DNA from: Banduia mediterranea
GTDB lineage: Bacteria > Pseudomonadota > Gammaproteobacteria > Nevskiales > Nevskiaceae
Length of the DNA stretch: 64,000 nt
Reading direction: 5' to 3'
NCBI RefSeq assembly: GCF_031846245.1
Contig: NZ_JAVRIC010000012.1
Coordinates: forward strand, 44,924 to 108,923
The notes below the pieces were generated by a model. It was not told where the DNA came from. It did not search any database and saw only the letters and a list, made by a program, of their open reading frames with translations. This document shows positions 1-8,288 of the stretch, piece after piece (position 1 is the stretch's first letter; each line of letters starts with the position of its first letter). The translations under genes were made by a program, and so were the position numbers.

Positions 1-2309
1 GGCGCGCCGGTGCCGCGCGAACGCTCGCCGCGGTTGCGGTTGCGGCCGCCACGCCGGCGACGGCTGCGCTTCGGTCGATCCTCGTCCGGGGTGGCGGGCT
101 GCTCAGCCGAGGATTCGGCTGTAGCGGTGGCGGCGTCCCGAGAGGCCTCAACCTCGGCCTCGGCGCCTACGGTTGGTGCTGTGGCGACCGCTTGCAGCGT
201 ATCCTTATCGGCTTGTTCGAGCTCCTGCGCTTCTTTGCGGGCACGGCCCTGACGCGGCGGACGCTCGCGCTTGGCTTGATCCTGCTGTGGCTGCTGCTCG
301 CGCTGTGCGTCCGCACGAGCCTCGTCGCGCTTCGCTTCGTCCTTGCGCGGGCGCTCCTCACGACGCGGTTCGTCGCGACGCGCACCCTCATTGCGGTTGC
401 GTCCGCCGCGGCTGCGACCGCCACGACGATTGTTGCTGCCGCCGTCGCGACTCTTGTTTCCGCTATTGCGTGAATCCTGCCCGCCCCGGCGGCGCGAGGT
501 CCCGGTCTCCGCGCTGGAATCGCCGGCCGACGCAGTACCGCGGCGCTGGCTGCGGACCGGCGCGGCTTCCTCGGCCACTGAGGCATCACCAACGAACCAG
601 CGCTTCAGGCGGGCCCAGAGCGATTCGGTGGGGGCGGCGGCGGTCGTCGCAGCGACCACGGCGACCGGTACGGTCTGGGCGGCCGGCGCCGGGCTTGGCG
701 GCGACACGACTTCCACCGCGGCACGCGTGAGCGCTCTTTGCGGCGGATTGCTGGCTTCCACATACGCGGCGCGCTGGGGCGCCTGGAAGTCGTTCGGAAG
801 ATCGTAGCTGACGGCGTCGTTCTGATCCTGCGACAACTGATCGGCGCGGACACGCAGAATTTCGAAGTTCGGCGTTTCCAGGGTCTCGTTCGGAACCACC
901 GTGACGCGCGTGGCGCAGCGCGCTTCGATGACTGACAGCGCGTCGCGCTTCTCGTTGAGCAGGAAAGTGGCGACGCTGACCGGAAGCTGTGCGATCACAC
1001 GTCCGGTGCGGTCCTTCATGCACTCTTCCTCGATCAGGCGCAGGATCGACAGGCCCAGCGATTCGACGCTGCGAATCTGGCCGCGGCCCTCGCAGCGTGG
1101 GCACGGAGTCTGGGTATGTTCGCCCAGCGACGGCCGCAGGCGCTGGCGCGACATCTCCAGCAGGCCGAAGCGGGAAATGCGTCCGAGCTGAATGCGTGCC
1201 CGATCGATCTCGCAGGCCTGACGCAGACGGTTTTCGACTTCGCGCTGGTTCTTCTGCGCGTTCATGTCGATGAAATCGATCACGACCAGTCCACCGAGAT
1301 CGCGCAGGCGCATCTGTCGAGCAATCTCGTCGGCCGCCTCGCAGTTGGTCTGCAGTGCGGTTTCCTCGATGCTCTTGCCGCCGGTGGCGCGCGCCGAGTT
1401 GATGTCGATCGAGGTCAGCGCCTCGGTCGGGTCGATGACCACCGAGCCGCCGGACGGCAGCTGCACCAGACGCTGGTGCGCCGATTCGATCTGCGATTCC
1501 ACCTGAAAACGTGAAAACAGCGGAATCGTATCCTGATAGAGCTTGAGCTTGTGCACATGCTGCGGCATCACCTGCTGCATGTGAGTACGCGCCTGCTCGT
1601 AGGTCTCCTGGTGGTCGACCATGACCTCGCCGATGTCCGGGCGCAGGTAGTCGCGCAGCGCGCGCAGGATGATGTTGCTTTCCTGATAGATGAGGAATGG
1701 CGCCGCCTTGGTTTCGGAAGCCGCGAGGCACTGACCCCAGATTTCAGCCAGATAATCGAGATCCCACTGCAGTTCCTCGGGCGTGCGGCCGATGCCATTG
1801 GTGCGCACGATGACACCCATGCCATCCGGAATCTGCAACTGGCTGAGCGCTTCGCGCGCTTCGTCGCGTTCCTCGCCCTCGACCCGGCGCGACACTCCGC
1901 CGGCACGCGGGTTGTTCGGCATCAGCACCAGGTAGCGGCCGGCGAGGCTCGCAAACGTGGTCAGCGCGGCGCCCTTGTTGCCGCGCTCTTCCTTTTCGAC
2001 CTGGACCACCAGTTCCTGGCCTTCCTGAAGAAGATCACGGATGTTGTTCGACTTGTTCTTGTCGGGGTCGCCCTTGAAGTAGCTGCGGGCGATTTCCTTC
2101 AGCGGCAGAAAGCCGTGACGGTCCGCGCCGTACTCGACGAAACAGGCTTCGAGGGAGGGTTCGACCCGGGTGATGCGGCCCTTGTAGAGATTGCCCTTCT
2201 TTTGCTCTCGTGCTGCGGTTTCGATGTCCAGATCGTAGAGCTTCTGGCCATCAACGATGGCAACGCGCAACTCCTCGCGTTGCGTCGCGTTGATGAGGAT
2301 ACGCTTCAT
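1..2309 (-). CDS. rne: Ribonuclease E (3' end cut by window edge)
   Basis: Endoribonuclease of mRNA decay and rRNA/tRNA maturation, and scaffold of the RNA degradosome at the inner membrane. The ATG at 2309 opens with [18 protein letters not shown], the classic RNase E/G start. An S1 domain (about residues 35-120) and the RNase E/G catalytic core follow. The catalytic aspartates lie in VVIDFIDMN, and the zinc-link CPRCEGRG is visible near 1095. From about residue 520 the protein becomes an arginine-rich, low-complexity tail with R/G and E/R/Q-rich tracts, which indicates RNase E rather than the shorter RNase G. The frame is open to base 1, so the C-terminus lies outside. It is divergent from rluC, with a 306-bp intergenic region rich in inverted repeats that may serve feedback control. 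Confidence 0.95.
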   Translation of the reverse strand, partial: MKRILINATQREELRVAIVDGQKLYDLDIETAAREQKKGNLYKGRITRVEPSLEACFVEYGADRHGFLPLKEIARSYFKGDPDKNKSNNIRDLLQEGQELVVQVEKEERGNKGAALTTFASLAGRYLVLMPNNPRAGGVSRRVEGEERDEAREALSQLQIPDGMGVIVRTNGIGRTPEELQWDLDYLAEIWGQCLAASETKAAPFLIYQESNIILRALRDYLRPDIGEVMVDHQETYEQARTHMQQVMPQHVHKLKLYQDTIPLFSRFQVESQIESAHQRLVQLPSGGSVVIDPTEALTSIDINSARATGGKSIEETALQTNCEAADEIARQMRLRDLGGLVVIDFIDMNAQKNQREVENRLRQACEIDRARIQLGRISRFGLLEMSRQRLRPSLGEHTQTPCPRCEGRGQIRSVESLGLSILRLIEEECMKDRTGRVIAQLPVSVATFLLNEKRDALSVIEARCATRVTVVPNETLETPNFEILRVRADQLSQDQNDAVSYDLPNDFQAPQRAAYVEASNPPQRALTRAAVEVVSPPSPAPAAQTVPVAVVAATTAAAPTESLWARLKRWFVGDASVAEEAAPVRSQRRGTASAGDSSAETGTSRRRGGQDSRNSGNKSRDGGSNNRRGGRSRGGRNRNEGARRDEPRREERPRKDEAKRDEARADAQREQQPQQDQAKRERPPRQGRARKEAQELEQADKDTLQAVATAPTVGAEAEVEASRDAATATAESSAEQPATPDEDRPKRSRRRRGGRNRNRGERSRGTGA

Positions 2310-2615
2310 GTTGTGCGGTCTCGTGTAACGCTCGACCGCGGACGGGCGAGGGGCGGTGCGTATCTGAGTTCGCGCCGGCCCCGAAATTCGTTAACCGCCC
2401 GCGGGAGCGCGGGTGGAACTGCTGAATGCCCGCGCGCACCAATGCGCTGCGAGCCTAATTCGATACGAGGAACGGATAACCGCCATAGCCAATTTGCTAT
2501 AGTCATTGTCCCGTCCTTCGACCGTGACGGTCGCCCCTGACGATGTTCGGAGGCCGCAAGCGGCAATCCCAACATCGTCAAACATCACTTTTTCAAGCTG
2601 CGGAGCGTCGCTATT
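2310..2615. promoter_or_regulatory. rne/rluC divergent intergenic region with hairpins
   Basis: No gene is visible here. Two strong inverted repeats lie on the rluC side. One is a 15-bp palindrome at 2519-2533 (7-bp arms). The other is a hairpin at 2538-2580 with perfect 10-bp outer arms (TGACGATGTT/AACATCGTCA) and an inner GCCGC/GCGGC stem. A TATAGT at about 2495-2500 could be a -10 box for rluC, which would put both hairpins in the rluC leader. Read on the other strand they could lie in the rne leader. In E. coli rne is autoregulated through leader hairpins. Which gene owns these is unresolved. Confidence 0.5.
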
Positions 2616-3563
2616 GTGCCTGCGCCCCAGGGTTTTCCACAAGTCCGCCATCTCAGCGTTGAAGGTAACGATGAGGGGCAGCGTTTGGACAACTTTCTTC
2701 TGAAGCATCTGCCGGGCGTGCCGAAATCGCACGTCTATCGTTTGCTGCGTTCCGGACAGGTGCGCGTCGACGGCGGACGCTGCAAGCCCGACCGCCGTTT
2801 GCGGCTGGGTGAGGCCGTGCGTGTGCCGCCGGTGCGCGTTGCCGAGCGCGGCGAACCGGTGCGCCCGCCGGATCGCGTGCTGGACCGCCTGAAGTCCGCG
2901 ATCCGCCTCGAAAACGAAGATTACCTCGCGCTAGACAAGCCGGCGGGCTTGGCCGTTCACGCCGGCAGCGGGCTGGATTACGGCGTGATCGAAGCGATTC
3001 GAGCCTGGCAGACCTATGACTATGTGGAGCTTTGTCATCGCCTGGACCGCGATACCAGCGGCGTGCTGTTGCTGGCGAAGTCGCGCAAGGCGCTGTTGCG
3101 CGCGCAGAATGCGTTTCGGGATGGTTTGGCGCAAAAGCGCTACCTGGCCCTGGTGATCGGCGCCTGGAACGGCGGTGTGCGCGAGGTCGATTCGCGGCTG
3201 CTCAAGAATTTCCCCCAGGGCGGCGAGCGCATGGTGCTGGTGGACGAGCACGGCAAGCCTTCACGAACGCGTTTTACACCGACACGGCGTTTTGTCGACG
3301 CCACCTTGTGCGAGGTCGATATCTTTTCGGGGCGCATGCACCAGATCCGGGTCCACGCCAACGAAGTCGGGCAGGGGGTCGCCGGCGACCGCAAGTACGG
3401 ATTCCGTGATGCGCAGAAGCCGATACGTGAAGCCGGCTTGAAGCGCCTGTTCCTGCATGCCCGCGGTCTGCAGCTGCCTGCGCAGGACGGTTATCCGACG
3501 CTCCGGGTGGAAGCGCCGCTGCCTGCGGAGCTGGAGGCCGTGCTCGAACGGCTCCCCTCATGA
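2616..3563 (+). CDS. rluC: 23S rRNA pseudouridine synthase RluC-type
   Basis: Isomerises uridines in 23S rRNA (955, 2504 and 2580 in E. coli). An N-terminal S4 RNA-binding domain (about residues 22-80, QRLDNFLLKHLPG) precedes the RluA-family catalytic domain. The signature HRLDRDTSG gives the catalytic aspartate at about D144. Length 315 aa is normal. The GTG start at 2616 fits the family N-terminus. The stop overlaps the start of the HAD gene (ATGA), so they are translationally coupled. The rne/rluC divergent order matches many gammaproteobacteria, which is why RluC is preferred over RluD. Confidence 0.92.
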   Translation: MPAPQGFPQVRHLSVEGNDEGQRLDNFLLKHLPGVPKSHVYRLLRSGQVRVDGGRCKPDRRLRLGEAVRVPPVRVAERGEPVRPPDRVLDRLKSAIRLENEDYLALDKPAGLAVHAGSGLDYGVIEAIRAWQTYDYVELCHRLDRDTSGVLLLAKSRKALLRAQNAFRDGLAQKRYLALVIGAWNGGVREVDSRLLKNFPQGGERMVLVDEHGKPSRTRFTPTRRFVDATLCEVDIFSGRMHQIRVHANEVGQGVAGDRKYGFRDAQKPIREAGLKRLFLHARGLQLPAQDGYPTLRVEAPLPAELEAVLERLPS

Positions 3564-4219
3564 GTCGGCGTTTCGAATTGTTGATCTTCGACTGGGACGG
3601 AACCCTGGCCGATTCGGCGGCCACGATCGTTTCGAGCATGCAGCAGGCGATCACCGCCCTTGAGCTTCCGCGCCGCAGTGACGACCAGATTCGCGAGCTG
3701 ATCGGTCTGGGGCTCGTCGATGTCATGGAGCGACTCTATCCGGGCATCGATGCGCAGCATCTCATCGGCTTGCTGGAGGCCTACCGCAAGCGCTTCGTCG
3801 GGCATGCCTCCGGCGAGGCGCCGCTGTTTGCCGGGGCTCTCGACACGCTGCGTCGGCTCGATGTCATGGGTTTCCGCATTGCCATCGCCACCGGCAAATC
3901 CCGCGTCGGGCTGCGCCGCGCGCTGGCGCACCATGGCGAACTCGCGCGGCTCGTGTCCTCGTCGCGCTGTGCCGACGAAACGGCGTCCAAGCCCCACCCG
4001 AAGATGCTGCACGAGCTGCTGGAGGAGGAGCAGCTGGGGCCGGAACAGGCGCTGATGATCGGCGATACGGAGTATGACATCGCCATGGCCCGTTCGGCCG
4101 GACTGCTGGGGCTCGGCGTGGCCTGCGGCGTCCATGCGCCGTCGCGCATTCGCGCCGCCGGTGCCGCGGGCGTGATCGACGGAGTGCAGGACCTGCCGGC
4201 CTGGCTGGCCGCTTCGTGA
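3560..4219 (+). CDS. HAD-superfamily hydrolase (phosphoglycolate phosphatase-like)
   Basis: Small-molecule phosphatase of the haloacid dehalogenase superfamily, 219 aa. HAD motif I is DWDGTLADS (nucleophile D11, acid D13), motif II lies around ATGKSR, and motif III/IV is GDTEYDIAMARSAG near the C-terminus. The helical cap between motifs I and II resembles the Gph/PGP group. It overlaps rluC by four bases and is presumably its operon partner, an arrangement common in this phylum. The substrate cannot be read from sequence. Phosphoglycolate or a nucleotide would be typical. Confidence 0.85.
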   Translation: MSRRFELLIFDWDGTLADSAATIVSSMQQAITALELPRRSDDQIRELIGLGLVDVMERLYPGIDAQHLIGLLEAYRKRFVGHASGEAPLFAGALDTLRRLDVMGFRIAIATGKSRVGLRRALAHHGELARLVSSSRCADETASKPHPKMLHELLEEEQLGPEQALMIGDTEYDIAMARSAGLLGLGVACGVHAPSRIRAAGAAGVIDGVQDLPAWLAAS

Positions 4220-4230
4220 AGTTCAGGCTC

Positions 4231-4812
4231 TCAGGGCAGCGGCCAGCCAGCCTCGCTCAGCAGCCGGCTCAGCGCGATCAGCGGCAGTCCGATCAGAGCG
4301 GTCGGATCGGAGGTGTCGATGGATTCGAACAGCGTGATGCCGTAGCCCTCGCACTTGAAGCTGCCGGCGCAGTCCAGGGCCGGCTCCAGTGCGAGGTAGC
4401 GTTCGATCTGATTCGAGTCGAGATGGCGCATGCGCACGGTCGTCGTGTCCAGCGCCTGTCGCGCATCGCCGACCGGCGAGATCAGGCAGACCGCCGTGTG
4501 AAAGCGTGCCAGTCGCCCTGACAGCTGCGCCAGTTGGGTGCGCGCCGAGGCGAGTGCGCCCGGCTTGCCGAGCAGCTTGCCTTCGCAGGCGGCGACCTGG
4601 TCGGAACCGATGACCCAGGCGCCGGGATGGCGGTGGGCGACGTGGCGGGCCTTGTGCTCCGCCAGCCGTTCCGCCAGTGCCGCGGGCGGCTCGTCGAACC
4701 CCGGTGTTTCGTCGATATCGGCCGCCTCGGTGAGGAATGGGAGGCGCAGCCGGCCGAGGAGTTCGGCCCGGTATCGGGACTGCGAGGCGAGAATCAGGGC
4801 GGCTGCAGACAT
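4231..4812 (-). CDS. Maf/YceF nucleotide pyrophosphatase
   Basis: Maf-family house-cleaning nucleotide pyrophosphatase that hydrolyses non-canonical or methylated NTPs. The N-terminal LASQSRYR motif binds phosphate, GSDQV supplies a conserved aspartate, and the C-terminal CEGYGITLF segment is typical. ATG at 4812 is chosen. An in-frame TTG five codons upstream is possible. Length about 193 aa fits the family. It is divergent from yceD, as yceF is in many gammaproteobacteria, with only about 46 bp between the start codons. Confidence 0.9.
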   Translation of the reverse strand: MSAAALILASQSRYRAELLGRLRLPFLTEAADIDETPGFDEPPAALAERLAEHKARHVAHRHPGAWVIGSDQVAACEGKLLGKPGALASARTQLAQLSGRLARFHTAVCLISPVGDARQALDTTTVRMRHLDSNQIERYLALEPALDCAGSFKCEGYGITLFESIDTSDPTALIGLPLIALSRLLSEAGWPLP

Positions 4813-4820
4813 TTTCTTCT

Positions 4821-4849
4821 TTGACAAGCATTTGGGCGCTCACTATTAT
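4821..4849 (+). promoter_or_regulatory. Sigma-70 promoter of yceD, apparently leaderless
   Basis: A perfect -35 TTGACA (4821-4826) is followed after 17 bp by TATTAT (4844-4849). Transcription should start near 4856-4857. The yceD ATG is at 4859, so the transcript would have essentially no leader and no Shine-Dalgarno site. Confidence 0.75.
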
Positions 4850-4858
4850 CGCGCGCCC

Positions 4859-5290
4859 ATGACGGTCCCTCACATCCTGCCGCAGAGAATCCGCGCCGAA
4901 AGCGCGGTTCGTCGGCGACAGCGCATCGAGGGTCGCCTCGGCCTGGAGCAACTGGAGCGCTTGCGCGAGCTTGCGGCCGGTGAGACGGGGCAGCTTGAGA
5001 CGAGGCTGGATGCTTCGGCGGACGCGGACGGCAGCTGGCATGTGCGGGGCTCGCTGGAAGGACGGCTCGAGCTGGTGTGTGAACGCTGCGCGGAGACGTA
5101 CGACTGGTCGTTCGATATTGATGTGGACTGGCGTCTGGTCGAAAGCGAGGCCGAAGAGCAGCGCTTGCTGGCTGAGTGTGAGCCCGTGTTGATCGAAGAC
5201 GACTGGCTGCCGGTTCGGCAGTTGATCGAGGACGAAGTCCTGCTCGCGGTGCCGGTCATGCCGGTTTGCGAACGGAATACCTGCCGCTGA
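4859..5290 (+). CDS. yceD: YceD (DUF177) ribosome-associated protein
   Basis: DUF177 protein encoded next to rpmF and implicated in large-subunit rRNA biogenesis. It has 143 codons. The LVCERCAETYDW segment and the terminal CERNTC provide the paired cysteines of the family. The N-terminus aligns with the E. coli family pattern from the first residues, and no later Met fits, so ATG 4859 is kept although the promoter leaves no room for a ribosome binding site. The protein ends just after the last cysteine and lacks the usual NPFAVL-like tail. In-frame sequence beyond the stop still encodes a similar NPVVELL stretch before a TAA at 5345. Confidence 0.88.
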   Translation: MTVPHILPQRIRAESAVRRRQRIEGRLGLEQLERLRELAAGETGQLETRLDASADADGSWHVRGSLEGRLELVCERCAETYDWSFDIDVDWRLVESEAEEQRLLAECEPVLIEDDWLPVRQLIEDEVLLAVPVMPVCERNTCR

Positions 5291-5385
5291 GCGGCATGCG
5301 ATAATTTTTTGTGGAACCCAGTCGTCGAATTGCTTGACGCGAATTAAATCAGGATCGCGCACGCGCGGTCTCACGGAGTTGAAAA

Positions 5386-5571
5386 ATGGCTGTTCAGAAA
5401 TCCAAGAAGTCCCGCTCGATGCGCGGTCACCGTCGTTCGCACAACGCGCTCAAGCCGCCTGCGCTGTCGGTGGACCCGACTTCAGGCGAGACGCATCTGC
5501 GTCACCACGTGACCGCGGACGGTTACTACCGCGGCCGGAAAGTGATCGAGAAGAACACCCCAGAAGTCTGA
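5386..5571 (+). CDS. rpmF: 50S ribosomal protein L32
   Basis: Large-subunit ribosomal protein L32, 61 aa. It opens with [20 protein letters not shown], the standard bacterial L32 start. Like other proteobacterial L32 proteins it lacks the zinc-ribbon cysteines. A GGAG-type ribosome site precedes the ATG. It sits in the conserved yceD-rpmF-plsX order. A perfect 7-bp hairpin (5591-5607) lies between it and plsX without a T-tract, so it is more likely a processing or stability element than a terminator. Confidence 0.98.
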   Translation: MAVQKSKKSRSMRGHRRSHNALKPPALSVDPTSGETHLRHHVTADGYYRGRKVIEKNTPEV

Positions 5572-5628
5572 ACCGGCGCGTGCCGAGGCACCGGAACGGG
5601 GTTCCGGCGCGGAAGATTTGGGGGAACA

Positions 5629-6699
5629 TTGACTGACACTCCAATCACCGTAGCCGTGGATGCAATGAGCGGCGATCACGGCCATACGGTCGCGGTCGAA
5701 TCCGCTCTTTCGTTTTTGCGCGATTATCAAGACGTCAAGCTGATACTCGTGGGGGACGAGGCCGCCCTGCGCTCGGCACTGGGGCGCTCGATTCCGCCGC
5801 AGATCGAGATTCAGCCTGCGTCCGAGGTAGTCGCGATGGACGAGCTTCCGTCGCGCGCACTGCGCACGAAGAAGGACTCTTCGATGCGTGTGGCGATCAA
5901 TCTGGTCAAGGACGGCCGCGCCCAGGCCTGTGTGTCGGCGGGGAACACCGGCGCCCTGATGGGAATTGCCAAGTTTGTGCTCAAGACGCTGCCGGGCATC
6001 GATCGCCCGGCGATGCTGTCGCCGATGCCCACGCTCAAGGGGCATACCCACATGCTGGACCTCGGCGCCAATGCCGTATGCACCGCGGAGCAGCTGTTCC
6101 AGTTCGCGGTGATGGGATCGGTGCTGGTCAGCGCGGTCAACGGTTTGTCGAAACCGAGCGTGGGCCTGCTCAATATCGGCTCCGAGGAGATCAAGGGCGT
6201 CGAGTCGATACGACAGGCGGCGAGCCTGATCCAGCAGGCGGATCTCAATTACGCCGGATTCATCGAAGGTGACGAGATTTTCACCGGCGCGGTCGATGTC
6301 GTGGTCTGCGACGGGTTCGCCGGCAATGTGGCGCTCAAGACCAGCGAAGGCGTGGCCAAGCTGGTTCGCCAGTTCATGAAGGAAGAATTCACGCGCAACA
6401 TGTTCACCAAGCTGTCGGCGATCGCGGCCCGGCCTGTACTGCAGGCCTTTGCCGACCGTATCGACCCGCGTCGCTACAACGGCGCGAGCTTTTTGGGCTT
6501 GCGCGGCGTGGTCATCAAGTCGCACGGCGGTGCCGACGTGCTGGCTTTCGCCAACGCGATTCGTGTGGCGCGACTGGAAGTGCAGAAAGCGGTGCCGATG
6601 CGTATCAGCACCTTGCTGGCGTCCACGCTCGGGGAAAGCGCCACTGCGGACCCGATGCAGGAAACCGGGCGCTGGATGGCTGCAGGCGGCGAGTCCTAG
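5629..6699 (+). CDS. plsX: Phosphate acyltransferase PlsX
   Basis: Converts acyl-ACP and phosphate to acyl-phosphate, the acyl donor for PlsY in phospholipid synthesis. Length 356 aa. The start ITVAVDAMSGDHG is diagnostic, and later family blocks such as VSAGNTGALM and DGFAGNVALK are present. The start codon is TTG at 5629, supported by the upstream GGGGG ribosome site and by the family N-terminus. fabH-fabD-fabG usually follow, but here the next gene is convergent signalling DNA, so the fatty-acid cluster is split. Confidence 0.96.
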   Translation: MTDTPITVAVDAMSGDHGHTVAVESALSFLRDYQDVKLILVGDEAALRSALGRSIPPQIEIQPASEVVAMDELPSRALRTKKDSSMRVAINLVKDGRAQACVSAGNTGALMGIAKFVLKTLPGIDRPAMLSPMPTLKGHTHMLDLGANAVCTAEQLFQFAVMGSVLVSAVNGLSKPSVGLLNIGSEEIKGVESIRQAASLIQQADLNYAGFIEGDEIFTGAVDVVVCDGFAGNVALKTSEGVAKLVRQFMKEEFTRNMFTKLSAIAARPVLQAFADRIDPRRYNGASFLGLRGVVIKSHGGADVLAFANAIRVARLEVQKAVPMRISTLLASTLGESATADPMQETGRWMAAGGES

Positions 6700-6734
6700 C
6701 CATCAAGGCCGCCGATCGAGCCGTCCCACTTCTC

Positions 6735-7388
6735 TTATTCCTGCACGAAGCGGATGCGTGTTCCGCTGAGCTCGAACTCGTCGCCGGTTTCAAGCCGGCG
6801 TGCAGCAGAACCGATCGCCGTGCCGTTGAGCTGCGGTCGACCCCGTCCCTTGTCTCCGCTGACATGAACGATGTAGTAACCATCGGCACGACGAGTGATC
6901 GCCACCACTTGAACCCCGGGCTTGCCTAGCGTGGTCAGCGCCTTGGTCAGCTCCAGCCCGCGCCCGGCGTTGGCGCCGCTGATCACTTCGAGTCGCCCGA
7001 CAGTGGGCGCCGTGGGCGCTGGCGCCGCGCTGGCGGTGGCCGCGTCGATCTGGCTGGGCTTGAGGATCACGGTTTGATCGAGCGCATCGTCCTGGTTCAG
7101 CAGGGTGCTTTCGTAGCGCAGGAAATTGCGACCGACGGTGACGGTGTCGCCGTGCGAGAGGGAATGCTTGGCGACCTGGCGCCCATTGACCTGGGTGCCG
7201 TTGGTGGAATCGAGATCTTCCAGGAACGAGTCCTGAAGAATGGTCACGATCACGGCATGACGCCCGGACACGGACTTGTCGGCGAGACAGATGTCGTTGT
7301 CGGGATGGCGTCCGATCGAAACACGTTCCTTGTCGAGAACGACTTCGCTCACGGCCCCGGCCGCGTCCGTGACGATCAGTTTTCCCAT
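6735..7388 (-). CDS. FHA-domain protein with two FHA modules
   Basis: Phosphothreonine-recognition protein of 217 aa. FHA domain 1 (about residues 20-92) has the canonical IGRHPDNDI, SVSGRHA and STNGTQVNG motifs. FHA 2 (about 130-217) is degenerate: it keeps NGTAIG but lacks the GR and S-R-H ligands. An Ala/Pro-rich linker with a DQTVIL segment joins them, and its threonine could be a kinase target. ATG 7388 is preferred over a GTG at 7403 because the AGGTGG ribosome site overlaps the latter. It is last in an operon with the PP2C phosphatase and the CHASE2 kinase, so it probably reads their phosphorylation state. Confidence 0.88.
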   Translation of the reverse strand: MGKLIVTDAAGAVSEVVLDKERVSIGRHPDNDICLADKSVSGRHAVIVTILQDSFLEDLDSTNGTQVNGRQVAKHSLSHGDTVTVGRNFLRYESTLLNQDDALDQTVILKPSQIDAATASAAPAPTAPTVGRLEVISGANAGRGLELTKALTTLGKPGVQVVAITRRADGYYIVHVSGDKGRGRPQLNGTAIGSAARRLETGDEFELSGTRIRFVQE

Positions 7389-7450
7389 GTCGCGTCGACC
7401 CACCTAAGAATGAAACCCGAAAGTACCGCGCCAATTCACCCCGAAACACA

Positions 7451-8272
7451 CTAGAACCACTCCACCAAACGTTCGTACCAGCGCTTGCCTCGGGCCAGCG
7501 ACTGATCCAGGCGCGCCAGAATGACCGCGATATTATCCTTGCCTCCGGCTGCGTTGGCGGCATCCACCAGCGCGCTTGCCGCTTTCGGGAGGTTATCAGC
7601 AAACCGCCGCAGGCTTAGCGCGATTTCCTCGTCGCTGAGCAGGTCGCAGAGCCCGTCGGAACACAGCAGCACGATGTCGCCCAGTTGCAGGCTGTCCTCG
7701 ATCAGGTCGACTTCAACGGAGCTTTCCACGCCCAGGGCGCGGGTGACGATGTTCTTGCGCACCAGGCGCCCGGCTTCCTCACGCGTGTAATGACCGCGTG
7801 CCACCAGTTCTTCGAGCAGGGAATGATCGCGCGTGATCTGGTCGAGTTCGCCTTCGCGCAGCCGGTACAGGCGCGAGTCTCCGACATAGGCGATCGACAG
7901 GCGATCGTCATGCAGCAGACAGCAGACCACCGTGGTGCCCATGCCCTGGCATTGCGGTTGCGATTCGGCGACATGCTGGATCGCGTTGTGCGCAGCCTCC
8001 ACGGCCTGGCGCAGCAGCAGCGCCTCGCTGGAATAGCCGCTGGCGGCTTCGATCTGGCCATGTTCGCGCTGATCCCAGTCGCGCCGCACGATGTCGAGGA
8101 TCGTGGCGACGGCGATGCCGCTGGCGATCTCGCCAGCGTTGTAGCCGCCCATGCCGTCGGCCAGCACCAGCAGGCCAAGCCGAGGATCCTCGGCGATCGC
8201 GTCCTCGTTATTGGTCCGTACCCGCCCTGGGTGAGTCAGCAGCGCAGTGGCGACCTTGTCCTGTAGTGCCAT
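7451..8272 (-). CDS. PP2C-family Ser/Thr protein phosphatase
   Basis: Metal-dependent PPM/PP2C phosphatase of the Stp1/PrpC type, 273 aa. It carries RTNNEDA near the N-terminus, the metal-binding LADGMGGYNAGE (D39), a central GDSRLYRLREGEL strand and the terminal GGKDNIAVI aspartate. No membrane segment is visible, so it is cytosolic. It lies between the kinase gene (16 bp upstream) and the FHA gene. It probably reverses phosphorylation by the kinase. Confidence 0.93.
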   Translation of the reverse strand: MALQDKVATALLTHPGRVRTNNEDAIAEDPRLGLLVLADGMGGYNAGEIASGIAVATILDIVRRDWDQREHGQIEAASGYSSEALLLRQAVEAAHNAIQHVAESQPQCQGMGTTVVCCLLHDDRLSIAYVGDSRLYRLREGELDQITRDHSLLEELVARGHYTREEAGRLVRKNIVTRALGVESSVEVDLIEDSLQLGDIVLLCSDGLCDLLSDEEIALSLRRFADNLPKAASALVDAANAAGGKDNIAVILARLDQSLARGKRWYERLVEWF

Positions 8273-8288
8273 CGTGGCCCGGTCCGGA

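Noticed and set aside
167..592. Open frames on both strands over the rne tail
   Set aside because: They are shadows of the Arg-rich RNase E C-terminus, which is open in one minus-strand frame from 2309 to base 1.
586..1731. 381-codon minus-strand frame
   Set aside because: It overlaps the RNase E catalytic core in another frame. Its product is Arg/Gly/Ala-rich with no motif.
5591..5607. Hairpin between rpmF and plsX as a terminator
   Set aside because: No T-run follows and plsX is normally co-transcribed.
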